61,583 nt of DNA from SIG307 sp964609025 (GTDB lineage Bacteria; Bacillota; Clostridia; Lachnospirales; Lachnospiraceae), in contig CAZSQM010000019.1 of assembly GCA_964609025.1 (NCBI GenBank), positions 1 to 61,583 of the forward strand, read 5' to 3'. Positions 43,698-52,801 of this stretch are shown here, one piece after another (the stretch's first letter is position 1; each line of letters begins with the position of its first letter). The translations under genes were made by a program, and so were the position numbers. The notes under the pieces are model-generated. The model had not been told where the DNA came from and searched no databases. It saw only the letters and a program-made list of their open reading frames with translations.

Positions 43698-45842
43698 CTA
43701 ATTCTTCGTCCAATTCTCAAAGGAAATCTGAACCGCGTTGGAAGAAAGATACGGCGTTGCTCCGCCCCCCGCACCGTAACCACGGAAAAACTTCGCAACC
43801 TCTCCCTGCTTTAACAACGCCTCAACCGCCGCCCGGTCCGCCGTAATCTCCGTCTGGCTGTTAAAGGAAACCCCGCCGGTGGCAATAACAAGCCCCTCGA
43901 TTTTTGCCGGAGAAGCCTTGAACGTAACCGTTCCGTTTACCAGCATAATCCCGTTGATATTCGGGTTTCCGGTAATCTCCACATTTCCGTTATATACCCA
44001 GAAATCATAGCTTTTCCCGTCCACGGTAAAACTGCTCTTCTGCCATACGTTTTTCGGAACCGTGTTCATCACATCCATCTTTAAAATTGCGTTTCCGATA
44101 ATATCGTAATCCCCGGTCACACTGGACGCCGCATTCATACGGAAACAAGTAAACAGCCCCCTTCGTCTGCTCTTTGCAAGCAGGCTGTTGGTACCCAGAT
44201 AGGAATAGGAAGTTGTTCCCTCCTCAATACCGAAGGTGCCTCCGTCATAGGAAATCGCATTTGACAGCGTATAGTTATTCTGCGCCAGCTTAAGCGTACT
44301 GCTGCCCAGATTCTCCAGCTGCTTCTTAATCGGATCTGCCAAATCCGTTTCCATATAATCTTTAAAATACTGCTTTGCCTTACTTTCATCGGCAAAATTC
44401 AGATACAGATATACAAAGGTGGTGGTACCGCCGTTCAGTCTGACCTGACGGACAACATACGGCTGCGTACTGTCCAGATACGGTTCTAAATTAAAGGTTT
44501 CCTCTGAAATCACACCATCCACCGGGTTCGTATGGATATAGGTAAACGACTTGCTTTGTAATATCTCCGCTCCGATACTTGCCTTCGCTTCATACTCGCT
44601 CTGTAACATCGGATTATGCCCTACCGTCAGGCATTCACCCGGAACCAGATACATGGACTGCATATTTTTGTAGGCCACCGATTCCCCCTGAAGTACGCCG
44701 TACTTATTTGCGTCGCCGAACTCCGCATCATTCGCCCAGCTCATGTCATGAATATAAGAGCTTCCGTTTAATACCAAATCGGTCAGCCCGCTCAAATCCA
44801 GAGTAATATTCTCTGCAGTGTTAATGGTGATTGCGCTGCTTTGAGCGGAACGGTCGTCACCGTTCCCGCCGCCGCTGTAACCGATGTACTCCGAACCGCT
44901 GATTTCCGCTTTCGATCCCGTTCCGCTGATGGTCAGGTCATCCGACACATAAAAATTGGATTTGGCCGTCAGCTTTCCGCCGCTCTCTACCGTTACACCG
45001 GTTGCCCAGACACCGGCACCGCTCGCCGTTGAGGAGTTTTCAATATCCAGGATTGCCTTGTTCGACACCTTAAGTTCCTTGCCCACCAGTATCTTTTCCG
45101 CATCCTTTATCTTCATGGTGAGGCCGATATCCTTTAAATCGATGGAGTTTCGCGTATACAGATTTCCGGTAACCGTCATAATCTGCGTGCTGCTGAGGTT
45201 CGAGTTAATATCTCCGCCGGTAATCAGCGCAAAATCCGTGAAATCGCACAACACCGCGTCCCCGTTGATTCCTTTCTCTACGTCCGGAATCTTCGCCTGA
45301 ATGCAGATATCCGTTGTAATCTTTGTCTGGCTGCCGTTTGCCGCCGTATAGGAAAACGCCGCGTCCTGAATGCGGATAATATCCGTATTGTCAGCCGTTC
45401 CCGACGTTTCTGTCGTAACCCCGCCGAAGCTTACCGTTACATCTAACGGGTCGGAAGCATTCAAGCCCAAAGCCTTTCGCATCAGCGTTTCCGCCGCACC
45501 GCTTCCCTGTATCTCCTGCTCCAGCGCAATCTTAAAAAAGTCCGCGAAACGGGTCTTCCGCTCAGCATCGGAGGAATACACCGAATACTGAAGCATCATA
45601 TCCGAAAATGCCCTTTTCAGCGCCGTTTCCGCCTCTATCTCAAGCTGCGACACCATCTCGTCGGAGCCGCTCTCCGCCTCGTAAAAAGTCTGCTGCGCCT
45701 GCCGCTCGAGCTCCTTCATTTCCCGGTTATTCGCCGTTACAACCAAAAGCATGGAGCCTATGACCGACAGTAACGCAATACAGCCGATTACAAGAATCAG
45801 CGATGCGCCTCTGTTATTGTTCCGAAAAACCTTACCGTTCAT
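43698..45842 (-). CDS. large minor pilin, PilX/GspK-like
   Basis: A 714-residue protein with a pilin-type N-terminus, RGASLILVIGCIALLSVIG, in which the usual Glu at +5 is Leu. Loss of Glu5 is typical of GspK, the tip of type II pseudopili (established knowledge). The middle (~230-370) holds beta-helix-like repeats (TVESGGKLTAKSN style), and ~590-690 another beta-solenoid-like stretch. ATG 45842 is preferred over 45851 because AGGAGG is ten bases away instead of one. Its size greatly exceeds normal PilX. Probable role: capping the pilus tip with the other minor pilins. Confidence 0.8.
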   Translation of the reverse strand: MNGKVFRNNNRGASLILVIGCIALLSVIGSMLLVVTANNREMKELERQAQQTFYEAESGSDEMVSQLEIEAETALKRAFSDMMLQYSVYSSDAERKTRFADFFKIALEQEIQGSGAAETLMRKALGLNASDPLDVTVSFGGVTTETSGTADNTDIIRIQDAAFSYTAANGSQTKITTDICIQAKIPDVEKGINGDAVLCDFTDFALITGGDINSNLSSTQIMTVTGNLYTRNSIDLKDIGLTMKIKDAEKILVGKELKVSNKAILDIENSSTASGAGVWATGVTVESGGKLTAKSNFYVSDDLTISGTGSKAEISGSEYIGYSGGGNGDDRSAQSSAITINTAENITLDLSGLTDLVLNGSSYIHDMSWANDAEFGDANKYGVLQGESVAYKNMQSMYLVPGECLTVGHNPMLQSEYEAKASIGAEILQSKSFTYIHTNPVDGVISEETFNLEPYLDSTQPYVVRQVRLNGGTTTFVYLYLNFADESKAKQYFKDYMETDLADPIKKQLENLGSSTLKLAQNNYTLSNAISYDGGTFGIEEGTTSYSYLGTNSLLAKSRRRGLFTCFRMNAASSVTGDYDIIGNAILKMDVMNTVPKNVWQKSSFTVDGKSYDFWVYNGNVEITGNPNINGIMLVNGTVTFKASPAKIEGLVIATGGVSFNSQTEITADRAAVEALLKQGEVAKFFRGYGAGGGATPYLSSNAVQISFENWTKN

Positions 45843-45869
45843 CAATGCCATCCCTCCTGATAATCGTAT

Positions 45870-47132
45870 TTATTGCAGACATGCAATCTCGCCGCTTGCC
45901 AGTTCCTTTCCCGTCTTGGGATCCAGCACCTGAATCTTTAACTCCTCTACCCGGATTTCTTCGCTTTCGGAAATCAGCGAATTTTCCTTTGCCGTTACAT
46001 TTGTCATCGAACCGCTCCATTGAATTTTGGCGGAACTGTACAAACCGACTCTGTACGGCTCCTTCTGTACGGAGGTGCTATCCTTTGCAAAGGAAACCTT
46101 AATCTTTTTCGATGTTCCGGAGCGTTCATCCAACTCCTTTGCCACCAGGGTACTGTCTAATCCCTGAATGCTGTCCTCCTGATAGATGAGAAAAATATCC
46201 GCTCCCAACACCTGAAACTCATCCCAGATGCGGACGTCGTAATTGTCTGCCAGTCCGAGATTTTCCTCTGCCCACGGAGAATACAGCACATAAATCCGGT
46301 CCAACTTTTCCGCACCCTCCGTCGTACTTCCTGCCATATCAAACACTGCGGAGGTATAAAACTCCATCTGCAGTGTCCTCTCCACGCCGGGCGGCAGCTC
46401 CAACTCATCGTCGCCATCCGGCACCTTATAGGTCATATATGCCCTCAGCCGCATCTTGTCCTCAGGCAGCTGTTCCGCAACCAGCAAAATATCACGGTCA
46501 ATCAAATCTCTGACCTCTTCCTTTGATTTGGCAACACGGGGTGGTAGTCTGTCTTCCTCGGGTTTTAAAAGCTCCTGGGCGTTATCCTCCTGGATTCTGT
46601 TGCAGTGCAACGTATAAAATGTATCAACCGCCGTAGCATCATATTCGTTTGTGTTATCCACATTTCCGTATTCATCCGGGTCATTTCCCTTCAGGCTCGC
46701 GTCAATCAGCACCGAATTGCTTCCGGTTGCGCCGAAGCTGATGACCTGCTGATTGTTCATATTGCTGTACTGAGCCGGCTTCGTATCTCTGGTTATCTTC
46801 ACCGTATACTCGAAAAGCCCCTTTTTGACGCCGGAAATCTGCGAAATCTGCACGGGCTGACTGTCGCTTAACTCCTGTATTACGCTCACCGTGCCGGAAA
46901 ATAAGGTCTTACAGGTGTCCACATACTCCCCGGTATCCCTCACCGCTCCGGCAAGCTCCAGCAAATCCTCCATCAGCGATTCCGCGCTCTGAATCTGCTT
47001 CGTTCTTGCATTGCTCTTTGCCGAAAGAGAAAACGCCGTCAGCACCGACACAATCGTAATAGAAAGCACGAGCATACTGACAATAACTTCTACCAGCGTA
47101 AAGCCCCCGTTATTCTTTTTTCTTATCAACAT
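45870..47132 (-). CDS. minor pilin, PilV/GspI-like
   Basis: A 420-residue prepilin with FTLVEVIVSMLVLSITI after the Gly cleavage site and Glu at +5. The long beta-rich extracellular domain is larger than usual for GspI/PilV. GGAGG precedes the ATG. It lies between PilO and the GspK-like gene, completing an H/I/J/K-type set. Confidence 0.83.
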   Translation of the reverse strand: MLIRKKNNGGFTLVEVIVSMLVLSITIVSVLTAFSLSAKSNARTKQIQSAESLMEDLLELAGAVRDTGEYVDTCKTLFSGTVSVIQELSDSQPVQISQISGVKKGLFEYTVKITRDTKPAQYSNMNNQQVISFGATGSNSVLIDASLKGNDPDEYGNVDNTNEYDATAVDTFYTLHCNRIQEDNAQELLKPEEDRLPPRVAKSKEEVRDLIDRDILLVAEQLPEDKMRLRAYMTYKVPDGDDELELPPGVERTLQMEFYTSAVFDMAGSTTEGAEKLDRIYVLYSPWAEENLGLADNYDVRIWDEFQVLGADIFLIYQEDSIQGLDSTLVAKELDERSGTSKKIKVSFAKDSTSVQKEPYRVGLYSSAKIQWSGSMTNVTAKENSLISESEEIRVEELKIQVLDPKTGKELASGEIACLQ

Positions 47133-47238
47133 GCTCCTACCTCCTGTTTCCTTTCAAACAACCGAAAGAATGCACCAAAAAGCGCATTCCTCCGGTTTCT
47201 GAAGGCGCAGGCGGACATCCTGCGCCCCGTAGTTACTC

Positions 47239-47919
47239 TTATTTTGCAAAAATGTTATCCTCGCCCAGACGGATATTCTCAACCTTCGGCTCCGTATATA
47301 CCTTGTCGGTACCGGTAACCGCATACAGATTCAGTACCAGATTTCCGGTTAACTCACTGGTTTCGCTGTCATAGGAAACCGAGATGGACTCGATATTCAT
47401 ACGCTCCGGATATGCGTTTACAAAGTCAACCATCTTCTTTAACTGGTCGTAGCTGCAGGAATAGTTCATGGAGAGCGTTTCGGTCAAAAGATTTACATCG
47501 TAATACTCAATGGAATAGCTCTCCTCCCCGGTATCCTTAACCACCGGCATCTTTACGCTTGTAAGCGTACTCGGCGTTGAAAAGCTTACATTCGGAATCT
47601 TCATACCGAGCTCTGCTTCCATGCGGTTTACAAGAACGATACTCTTTTCCGGCGTATTACCCGCGCTGTAACGGTTCAGCACCTCGCTCAGTGCGGCACG
47701 GGACTTATTAATGCCGTCTTTGTAGTTTCCCTCTTCGATTGCCATATTCGTCAGCTCAATCAGCCTTACATTCAGGTTGTAGTTTTCCTCCTGTAACGCC
47801 TTTCTTTCCTCGGCAAGCGGCCGGTACAGATAATTCAAAGCTACAAGCGCCATAAGTACAACCAAGACTAACATTAACAGAAAAATCTGTAACTCATTGC
47901 CCTTTTTCTTTTTCTCCAT
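47239..47919 (-). CDS. pilO: PilO-like pilus alignment protein
   Basis: A 226-residue bitopic protein: a Lys-rich start, one helix (~10-32), a coiled-coil (~35-75) and an alpha/beta ferredoxin-like C-terminal domain (from ~85). This is the layout of PilO. Its ATG begins one base after the PilMN stop with GGAGG in the preceding gene, implying tight coupling and a PilMNO complex. Confidence 0.75.
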   Translation of the reverse strand: MEKKKKGNELQIFLLMLVLVVLMALVALNYLYRPLAEERKALQEENYNLNVRLIELTNMAIEEGNYKDGINKSRAALSEVLNRYSAGNTPEKSIVLVNRMEAELGMKIPNVSFSTPSTLTSVKMPVVKDTGEESYSIEYYDVNLLTETLSMNYSCSYDQLKKMVDFVNAYPERMNIESISVSYDSETSELTGNLVLNLYAVTGTDKVYTEPKVENIRLGEDNIFAK

Positions 47920-47920
47920 G

Positions 47921-49699
47921 CTATTGTACCTCCGTTCCTTCCGTTACAGCGCCGTCTGTTTGATTCCCCGGAAGCGCTATATATCTTTGCAGCTTACAGT
48001 TTACCGTAAACACAACCTCGGTACGGTTCGTGGTTTCATCCACATTTTCCACGATACCCGCCACGGTAACCTCCGTAATATACGGAATGGTTTGCAGCTG
48101 CATCAGAACCTTTGCGGCCTCCTCCTTCGTTACCGTCGAAAAATTCACCGTCATGGTGTCGCCGCTGACCGAGAAGGAATGCACAAGAGAACGTGCCGGC
48201 AACGCCTTTTCCAACGCCGCGATAATCTCGTTTAACTGCTCCGCCATAGAAAAGCTCAGCGCGTCGGTTACAGCCATCGTCGCAATCGACTCCTGACTGG
48301 CAAGATACACCTGATACAACTGCTCGATGCCTTGCGCCTGCTCGATTCTCTGTTCGAAGGTCGCCTTCATCTCCTTCTCATACCGGATTCCCAGTGCCGC
48401 ATCCACTACCAGATAAGCAATAATGGCAGCCGCAGCAATAAAAATCGTTGCCGAAAGGATTGCGATATTCTTTTTCTTTTCCTTTAATTCCGCGTCTGCC
48501 GGACGAATTCCCAGCGGATTGATGGTAGCACCCAGACAGGCAAAAAATTCTGCGCCCCGCTCCTCAAGCTCCTTTACGCCCTTTGCAAACACAACGCCCT
48601 CGGTAACGTTATAGATTTCTACCGGAAGATCTAACTCCGCCGAAAGCATCGCCTCTATGCCCACGATTGCGGTACCCGGTCCGGTAATATAAATTTTCTG
48701 AACCGAAGTATCCGGGTGGTTGGTCGTATAATATTCTATAACACGCCGAATCTTTCCGATTACCATTCTTCCCGCCTCGGAAACCTCTTCCCTTGCACCT
48801 ACGCGGCGGCGTAAAATTTCCTCGTCGGAAAGCGCCCGCTCCACGCTAAGGTCGTTTGCCGCGGCAGCCTCGTCCTCCGCAGCGTTCTGGTCGTTCTCGA
48901 TACGGCGGAAACGATTCTCCACAATCCGCGCCAGCTCTTTCTTCCGCCAAAGGTCGTCGTCCGCCTCGCCGGTACTCAAAAAGTTCTGCTCCTGCAAAAG
49001 CCTTAACGCAGCAGCCTGTGTATTCGCCTCGTCATAGCAACGGCTCTCTACCAGGGCGTCGGCCAGAGTACAGGTGCCGTAGCTGATGGTTCTCTGTACG
49101 CCCATCTCGCCCTTGTCGATTACGGTAAGCACAGTAGCGGTTTCGTTCATCTGCATTACCAGACTGACTTCCTGCAGGGTGGAACGCCTCATCCACTGGT
49201 ACATGGAGTTTCCTACAAAGTCAACGGAAACCACGTTGCAGTGCATCTCTGCCGCCAAATTATAATAGCCTTGCAGCAGGGTCTCCGGAATGGCATATAC
49301 CATCAGGCGGTACTGCTTTGACTCCGGGTCCTGTCCGATAACGGAATGGGCAATCACATGGTCGGAAACATCCATCGGGAAATACTCGTTTACTTCGGCC
49401 TTTACCATGTTTTTCAGCAGCGCTTCCTTTGCCGCCGTCACCACAACCTCACGGCTGATAATTTTATTGGAAGAAATCGTAAACACAATATCCCGCGTCT
49501 TTATCTTTGCCGCACGCATCTGCATGCTCAGACGCTCCGCAAACTCCCCGTCATCGCGAAGATAACCGTCGTCAATTACATTCTCCGGAGTATCGAAGAT
49601 GACCGCCTTCTTCACATGCTGCTTTTTCTTTCCCATATCAAGCACTACCAGCCTGGTCTGGGTAAGACCTATTTCTATACTTACTACTGTCCTTGCCAT
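47921..49699 (-). CDS. pilM: PilM-PilN fusion protein
   Basis: A 592-residue fusion. Residues ~1-385 are PilM-like (actin/FtsA-type ATPase: SIEIGLTQTRLVVLD, AKEALLKNMVKAEVNEYFP, IYITGPGTAIVG). From ~388 follows PilN: the INPLGIRP motif that in separate systems binds PilM, a membrane helix (~407-433), a coiled-coil and a ferredoxin-like end. Other pilus systems encode these as two genes, so the fusion locks the PilM-PilN contact in one chain. An Ala/Glu/Asp-rich insert (~266-283) extends the PilM domain. AAGGAGGG precedes the ATG. Confidence 0.85.
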   Translation of the reverse strand: MARTVVSIEIGLTQTRLVVLDMGKKKQHVKKAVIFDTPENVIDDGYLRDDGEFAERLSMQMRAAKIKTRDIVFTISSNKIISREVVVTAAKEALLKNMVKAEVNEYFPMDVSDHVIAHSVIGQDPESKQYRLMVYAIPETLLQGYYNLAAEMHCNVVSVDFVGNSMYQWMRRSTLQEVSLVMQMNETATVLTVIDKGEMGVQRTISYGTCTLADALVESRCYDEANTQAAALRLLQEQNFLSTGEADDDLWRKKELARIVENRFRRIENDQNAAEDEAAAANDLSVERALSDEEILRRRVGAREEVSEAGRMVIGKIRRVIEYYTTNHPDTSVQKIYITGPGTAIVGIEAMLSAELDLPVEIYNVTEGVVFAKGVKELEERGAEFFACLGATINPLGIRPADAELKEKKKNIAILSATIFIAAAAIIAYLVVDAALGIRYEKEMKATFEQRIEQAQGIEQLYQVYLASQESIATMAVTDALSFSMAEQLNEIIAALEKALPARSLVHSFSVSGDTMTVNFSTVTKEEAAKVLMQLQTIPYITEVTVAGIVENVDETTNRTEVVFTVNCKLQRYIALPGNQTDGAVTEGTEVQ

Positions 49700-49784
49700 A
49701 AAACCCTCCTTAATGTTAGTGAAAACACATATAACATTTCAGTAGCACACGCTCCTTCATGCGCTGCTGAAATGTCATAGCGCC

Positions 49785-50537
49785 TCAGTATAAGCTCATG
49801 TACCAGCGAATCACCGGCTCGCCTGCAAGCGCTGCCGTCAAAAGTCCCGCTGCCAGATACGGACCGAACGCCAGACAATGCTCTGCGCCGGACACCTTCA
49901 TGCGAATCGGGTGAATCACCACCGCAAACAGACAACCGAGCAGCATTGCCAGAAATACCTTCGGCGCGCCGAGCAAAAGCCCCGCCGCCGCCATCAGCTT
50001 AATATCTCCGCCGCCGATTCCCTTTCCTTTCGTTACCAGAAAGGCAAGCAGGAAAATACCGCTGACGAGGAAAAATCCGATGACATACAAATACCAGTGC
50101 CCCAAATCCGTGCAAAGCCGTACCGCGCCCAGTATTCCGATAAACACGTTGATTCCGAAGGGAATCTCATAGGTACGGAAGTCAATCACGCTTAATACCA
50201 GCAGTGCGGACGCAAACAGGCAGTACAAAATCCCCTCCGCAGTAAGCCCCCGAAGGAAAATAATCAACAGCCACAGCACCCCGTTTGCCGCCTCCACCAA
50301 CGGATACTGCACCGAAATCGGTGCCTTGCACTTACGGCACTTACCGCCAAGGCAAAGCCATGAAAACACCGGAACCAAATCGTACCACTTGAGTCCATAA
50401 CCACAACTCATACAATGGGACGGAACGGTTACGATGCTTTCATGCTTTGGAATGCGGTAAATACACACATTTAAGAAACTCCCAACCAACAGGCCGTACA
50501 GAAACACTAGCGGATAAACAATAACTGCGTATTCCAT
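49785..50537 (-). CDS. pilD: prepilin peptidase/N-methyltransferase
   Basis: A 250-residue polytopic A24 aspartic peptidase. It keeps the N-terminal methyltransferase domain with two zinc Cys pairs, CMSCGYG and CRKCKAP. The catalytic Asp residues are in LSVIDFRTYEIP and GIGGGDIKLMA (GxGD type). It processes all six prepilins encoded here. GAAAGGA precedes the ATG. Confidence 0.94.
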   Translation of the reverse strand: MEYAVIVYPLVFLYGLLVGSFLNVCIYRIPKHESIVTVPSHCMSCGYGLKWYDLVPVFSWLCLGGKCRKCKAPISVQYPLVEAANGVLWLLIIFLRGLTAEGILYCLFASALLVLSVIDFRTYEIPFGINVFIGILGAVRLCTDLGHWYLYVIGFFLVSGIFLLAFLVTKGKGIGGGDIKLMAAAGLLLGAPKVFLAMLLGCLFAVVIHPIRMKVSGAEHCLAFGPYLAAGLLTAALAGEPVIRWYMSLY

Positions 50538-50587
50538 ATGGATTGGTCCTTTCTTAAATAAATTTTAACTCACGCAAGAGTCCGCGC

Positions 50588-50608
50588 CCCGGCGGCAAAG
50601 CCGCCGGG
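50588..50608 (-). promoter_or_regulatory. strong GC hairpin downstream of the major pilin
   Basis: CCCGGCGGC-AAA-GCCGCCGGG lies between the first pilin stop (50633) and pilD (50537), without a T run on the minus strand. It is better suited to stabilising the upstream pilin mRNA or partial attenuation than to full termination. Confidence 0.55.
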
Positions 50609-50632
50609 TGGGGGTGGGAAATATAGTAGTAA

Positions 50633-51019
50633 CTAATTGACTGTTACTACTCCGTTGGCATCAACACTAAATTTAAAGCACGAACCATCTGACTTCTTTG
50701 CGGAAAAGTCCTTACCCGTAACTTCTTCAACGCAAGCCTTAAAGTCAGCATTTAAATCATCCATACCATCTAAAGAATATTCCACATTCGTATATGTTCC
50801 AACCGATTTCCCCTGACTCTGACAATCAGCTACCGCAATCTGAATCGCGGACTTAATATCCTTAGCTGTATTCTTGTCAGAATTTTCTCTTGCGGTACCT
50901 ACCCACTTCATGACCTGCGGAGCAAGTGCAACTGCGATGATACCCATAATCAAAACTACTACGATTAACTCAACTAAGGAAAAGCCCTTGTTGTTCTTCT
51001 TTTTCATTAACTTTTTCAT
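50633..51019 (-). CDS. type IV pilin, major-type (copy 1)
   Basis: A 128-residue prepilin. The leader MKKLMKKKNNKG is cleaved before FSLVELIVVVLIMGIIAV, with Glu at +5. The globular domain is short (~75 residues) with three Cys (VADCQ, KACVE, GSCFK). Strongly similar to the next pilin over the first ~65 residues. AAAAAGGAGG precedes the ATG, the strongest ribosome site in the operon. With the hairpin behind it this suggests the most abundant subunit. Confidence 0.9.
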   Translation of the reverse strand: MKKLMKKKNNKGFSLVELIVVVLIMGIIAVALAPQVMKWVGTARENSDKNTAKDIKSAIQIAVADCQSQGKSVGTYTNVEYSLDGMDDLNADFKACVEEVTGKDFSAKKSDGSCFKFSVDANGVVTVN

Positions 51020-51071
51020 AATGAAATCCTCCTTTTTCTCTCTCTGTTTCTATGTTAAGATACTCCCCTCC

Positions 51072-51107
51072 GTGTCAGACGCGTTTCCGCGCCGGTTATG
51101 CTGACAC
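51072..51107 (-). terminator. hairpin between the two pilin genes
   Basis: GTGTCAG pairs with CTGACAC across an inner CGCG/CGCG stem. No T run on the minus strand, so it probably acts on mRNA stability or as a weak attenuator. Confidence 0.4.
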
Positions 51108-51127
51108 GCCCAAGGAATATGATTAAC

Positions 51128-51544
51128 CTAATAGGTCCCGGTCACGGTAACTACCGTAACCTTACGCCCCGCACCCTGCATCTGAATCTGAAACACTTTG
51201 CCGTCCGCGTTCTGCACGCCCGGATAGACGCCGCCCAGATACTCCTCCAACAGCTCCTTCATCCCCGGGTTTGCGTCCGTACCGCCGTCCGCAACGGCTA
51301 CGCCGGAGGAGGTGATATTATACTCCTCGTCGGCAAGAGTCCCGCCTTTGCTTTCAAACTCCGCAACTGCTATCTGCGCCGCCGCCTTTAAGTCGTCCGC
51401 AGACTGAAAATCCGCGCTCTCCTTTGCCTTGCCGACCCACTTCATGACCTGCGGGGCAAGGGACACGGCGATAACCCCCATAATCAGCACCACTACTACC
51501 AGTTCCACAAGGGAAAAGCCCCGGTTCTCTCTCTTTCCTCTCAT
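51128..51544 (-). CDS. type IV pilin, major-type (copy 2)
   Basis: A 138-residue prepilin with leader MRGKRENRG and mature start FSLVELVVVVLIMGVIAV, Glu at +5. Nearly identical in the N-terminal helix to copy 1 (APQVMKWVGKAKE), but the head differs and has no Cys. The pair looks like a tandem duplication with diverged heads. AAAGGA precedes the ATG. Confidence 0.9.
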   Translation of the reverse strand: MRGKRENRGFSLVELVVVVLIMGVIAVSLAPQVMKWVGKAKESADFQSADDLKAAAQIAVAEFESKGGTLADEEYNITSSGVAVADGGTDANPGMKELLEEYLGGVYPGVQNADGKVFQIQMQGAGRKVTVVTVTGTY

Positions 51545-51562
51545 CTGCCCCGTCCTTTCGGC

Positions 51563-52777
51563 TTACAGGCCTTCCAGACCGCTGTACATGCTAATCATCG
51601 GCATATACATGGCAATAACCAGCACGCCCACAATCACGCCCAGCACTACAATAATCAACGGCTCCATCAAGGTAGTTAAGCTTCCGGTGGCAATCTCCAC
51701 CTCGTCCTCGTAGTAGTCTGCCGTTTTCGTAAGCATACCGTCGATATTACCGGTTTCCTCGCCGATTCTAATCATCTGCGGAATCATCTGCGGGAACAGC
51801 CCGCTGTTCCGTAACGGCTCGCTTAGGTTTGCCCCCTGCTCCACTTCTTTCTTCGCCTCTAAAATCGCGCGCCGGAACAGAATGTTTTTCATGGAGCGGC
51901 TCGTAATCTCAAGGGCATCGGAAAGGGAAATACCGGCGCTCACCAGCGTACTTAACGTGCGGGCAAAGGAAGCGCTCGCGTTCTTTACAATCAGCTTTCC
52001 GAAAATCGGGAGCTTAATGGACACCTTCCCGAAAAACTCCTGCCCGGCTTCCGTCTTGGCAAAGGTACGGATGCCCGCTACTGCCACTACGATAATAATA
52101 ATCAGCAAATACCATCTATGTATAATAAAATCACTGAACGCCATCACTGCCTTTGTAATCATCGGCAGCTCCGAGCCCATGCTCTCAAACATCGTCGCAA
52201 ACTGCGGAATTACAACTACCGACATCGCAATCAGTACCGCAAAGGCAACGAAAATAATCACAATCGGGTACATCATCGCCTTTTTAATCAAAGCCTTCAG
52301 CTTGGAACTCTTTTCAAACTGGACGGACATACGCTCCATCGCGGTTTCCAGGCTACCGGAGGCTTCTCCCGCCTCTACCATATTCACCAGAAGCGTCGGA
52401 TACACCTTCGGGTGCTCCCTCATGGCCTCGGCTAAGGTACTGCCCTTCTGCACCGCCGCCTGGGTTTCTTTGATGGCCTGTGCGAAGGTCTTATTCTCCG
52501 TCTGGTCGCTCAGCATCCCCAGCGCCTCCACAATCGTAACGCCGGCGTTTAGGATACTCTGGAACTGTCGACAGAAAACGCTCAAATCTCTCGGCTTAAC
52601 GCCGCCGCCGAAGGAGATGTTGATGTCCTTGTTAAAGATGGTCTGCTGCGCCAACTTCGTCGGCAGAAGCCCCTGCTCCTTTAACAGCTTCACCGCACGT
52701 TCTTCGCTCGCCGCGGAAATCGTTCCCTTAACCTGCTTGCCGTCCTTGCCGACGGCAGTGTAAATGTAATCTATCAC
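51563..52777 (-). CDS. pilC: pilus inner-membrane platform protein
   Basis: A 404-residue T2SS_F-family protein with an N-terminal cytosolic domain, two similar four-helix cytosolic repeats (~65-190 and ~270-390), and three membrane helices. VSAGISLSDALEITSRSM and the GTISAASEERAVKLL start are typical. It converts PilB/PilT motor action into pilin assembly. Its start is GTG at 52777, nine bases after AAAGGAG. Confidence 0.94.
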   Translation of the reverse strand: MIDYIYTAVGKDGKQVKGTISAASEERAVKLLKEQGLLPTKLAQQTIFNKDINISFGGGVKPRDLSVFCRQFQSILNAGVTIVEALGMLSDQTENKTFAQAIKETQAAVQKGSTLAEAMREHPKVYPTLLVNMVEAGEASGSLETAMERMSVQFEKSSKLKALIKKAMMYPIVIIFVAFAVLIAMSVVVIPQFATMFESMGSELPMITKAVMAFSDFIIHRWYLLIIIIVVAVAGIRTFAKTEAGQEFFGKVSIKLPIFGKLIVKNASASFARTLSTLVSAGISLSDALEITSRSMKNILFRRAILEAKKEVEQGANLSEPLRNSGLFPQMIPQMIRIGEETGNIDGMLTKTADYYEDEVEIATGSLTTLMEPLIIVVLGVIVGVLVIAMYMPMISMYSGLEGL

Positions 52778-52801
52778 TGTATACAGCTCCTTTCTGCTGC
52801 G

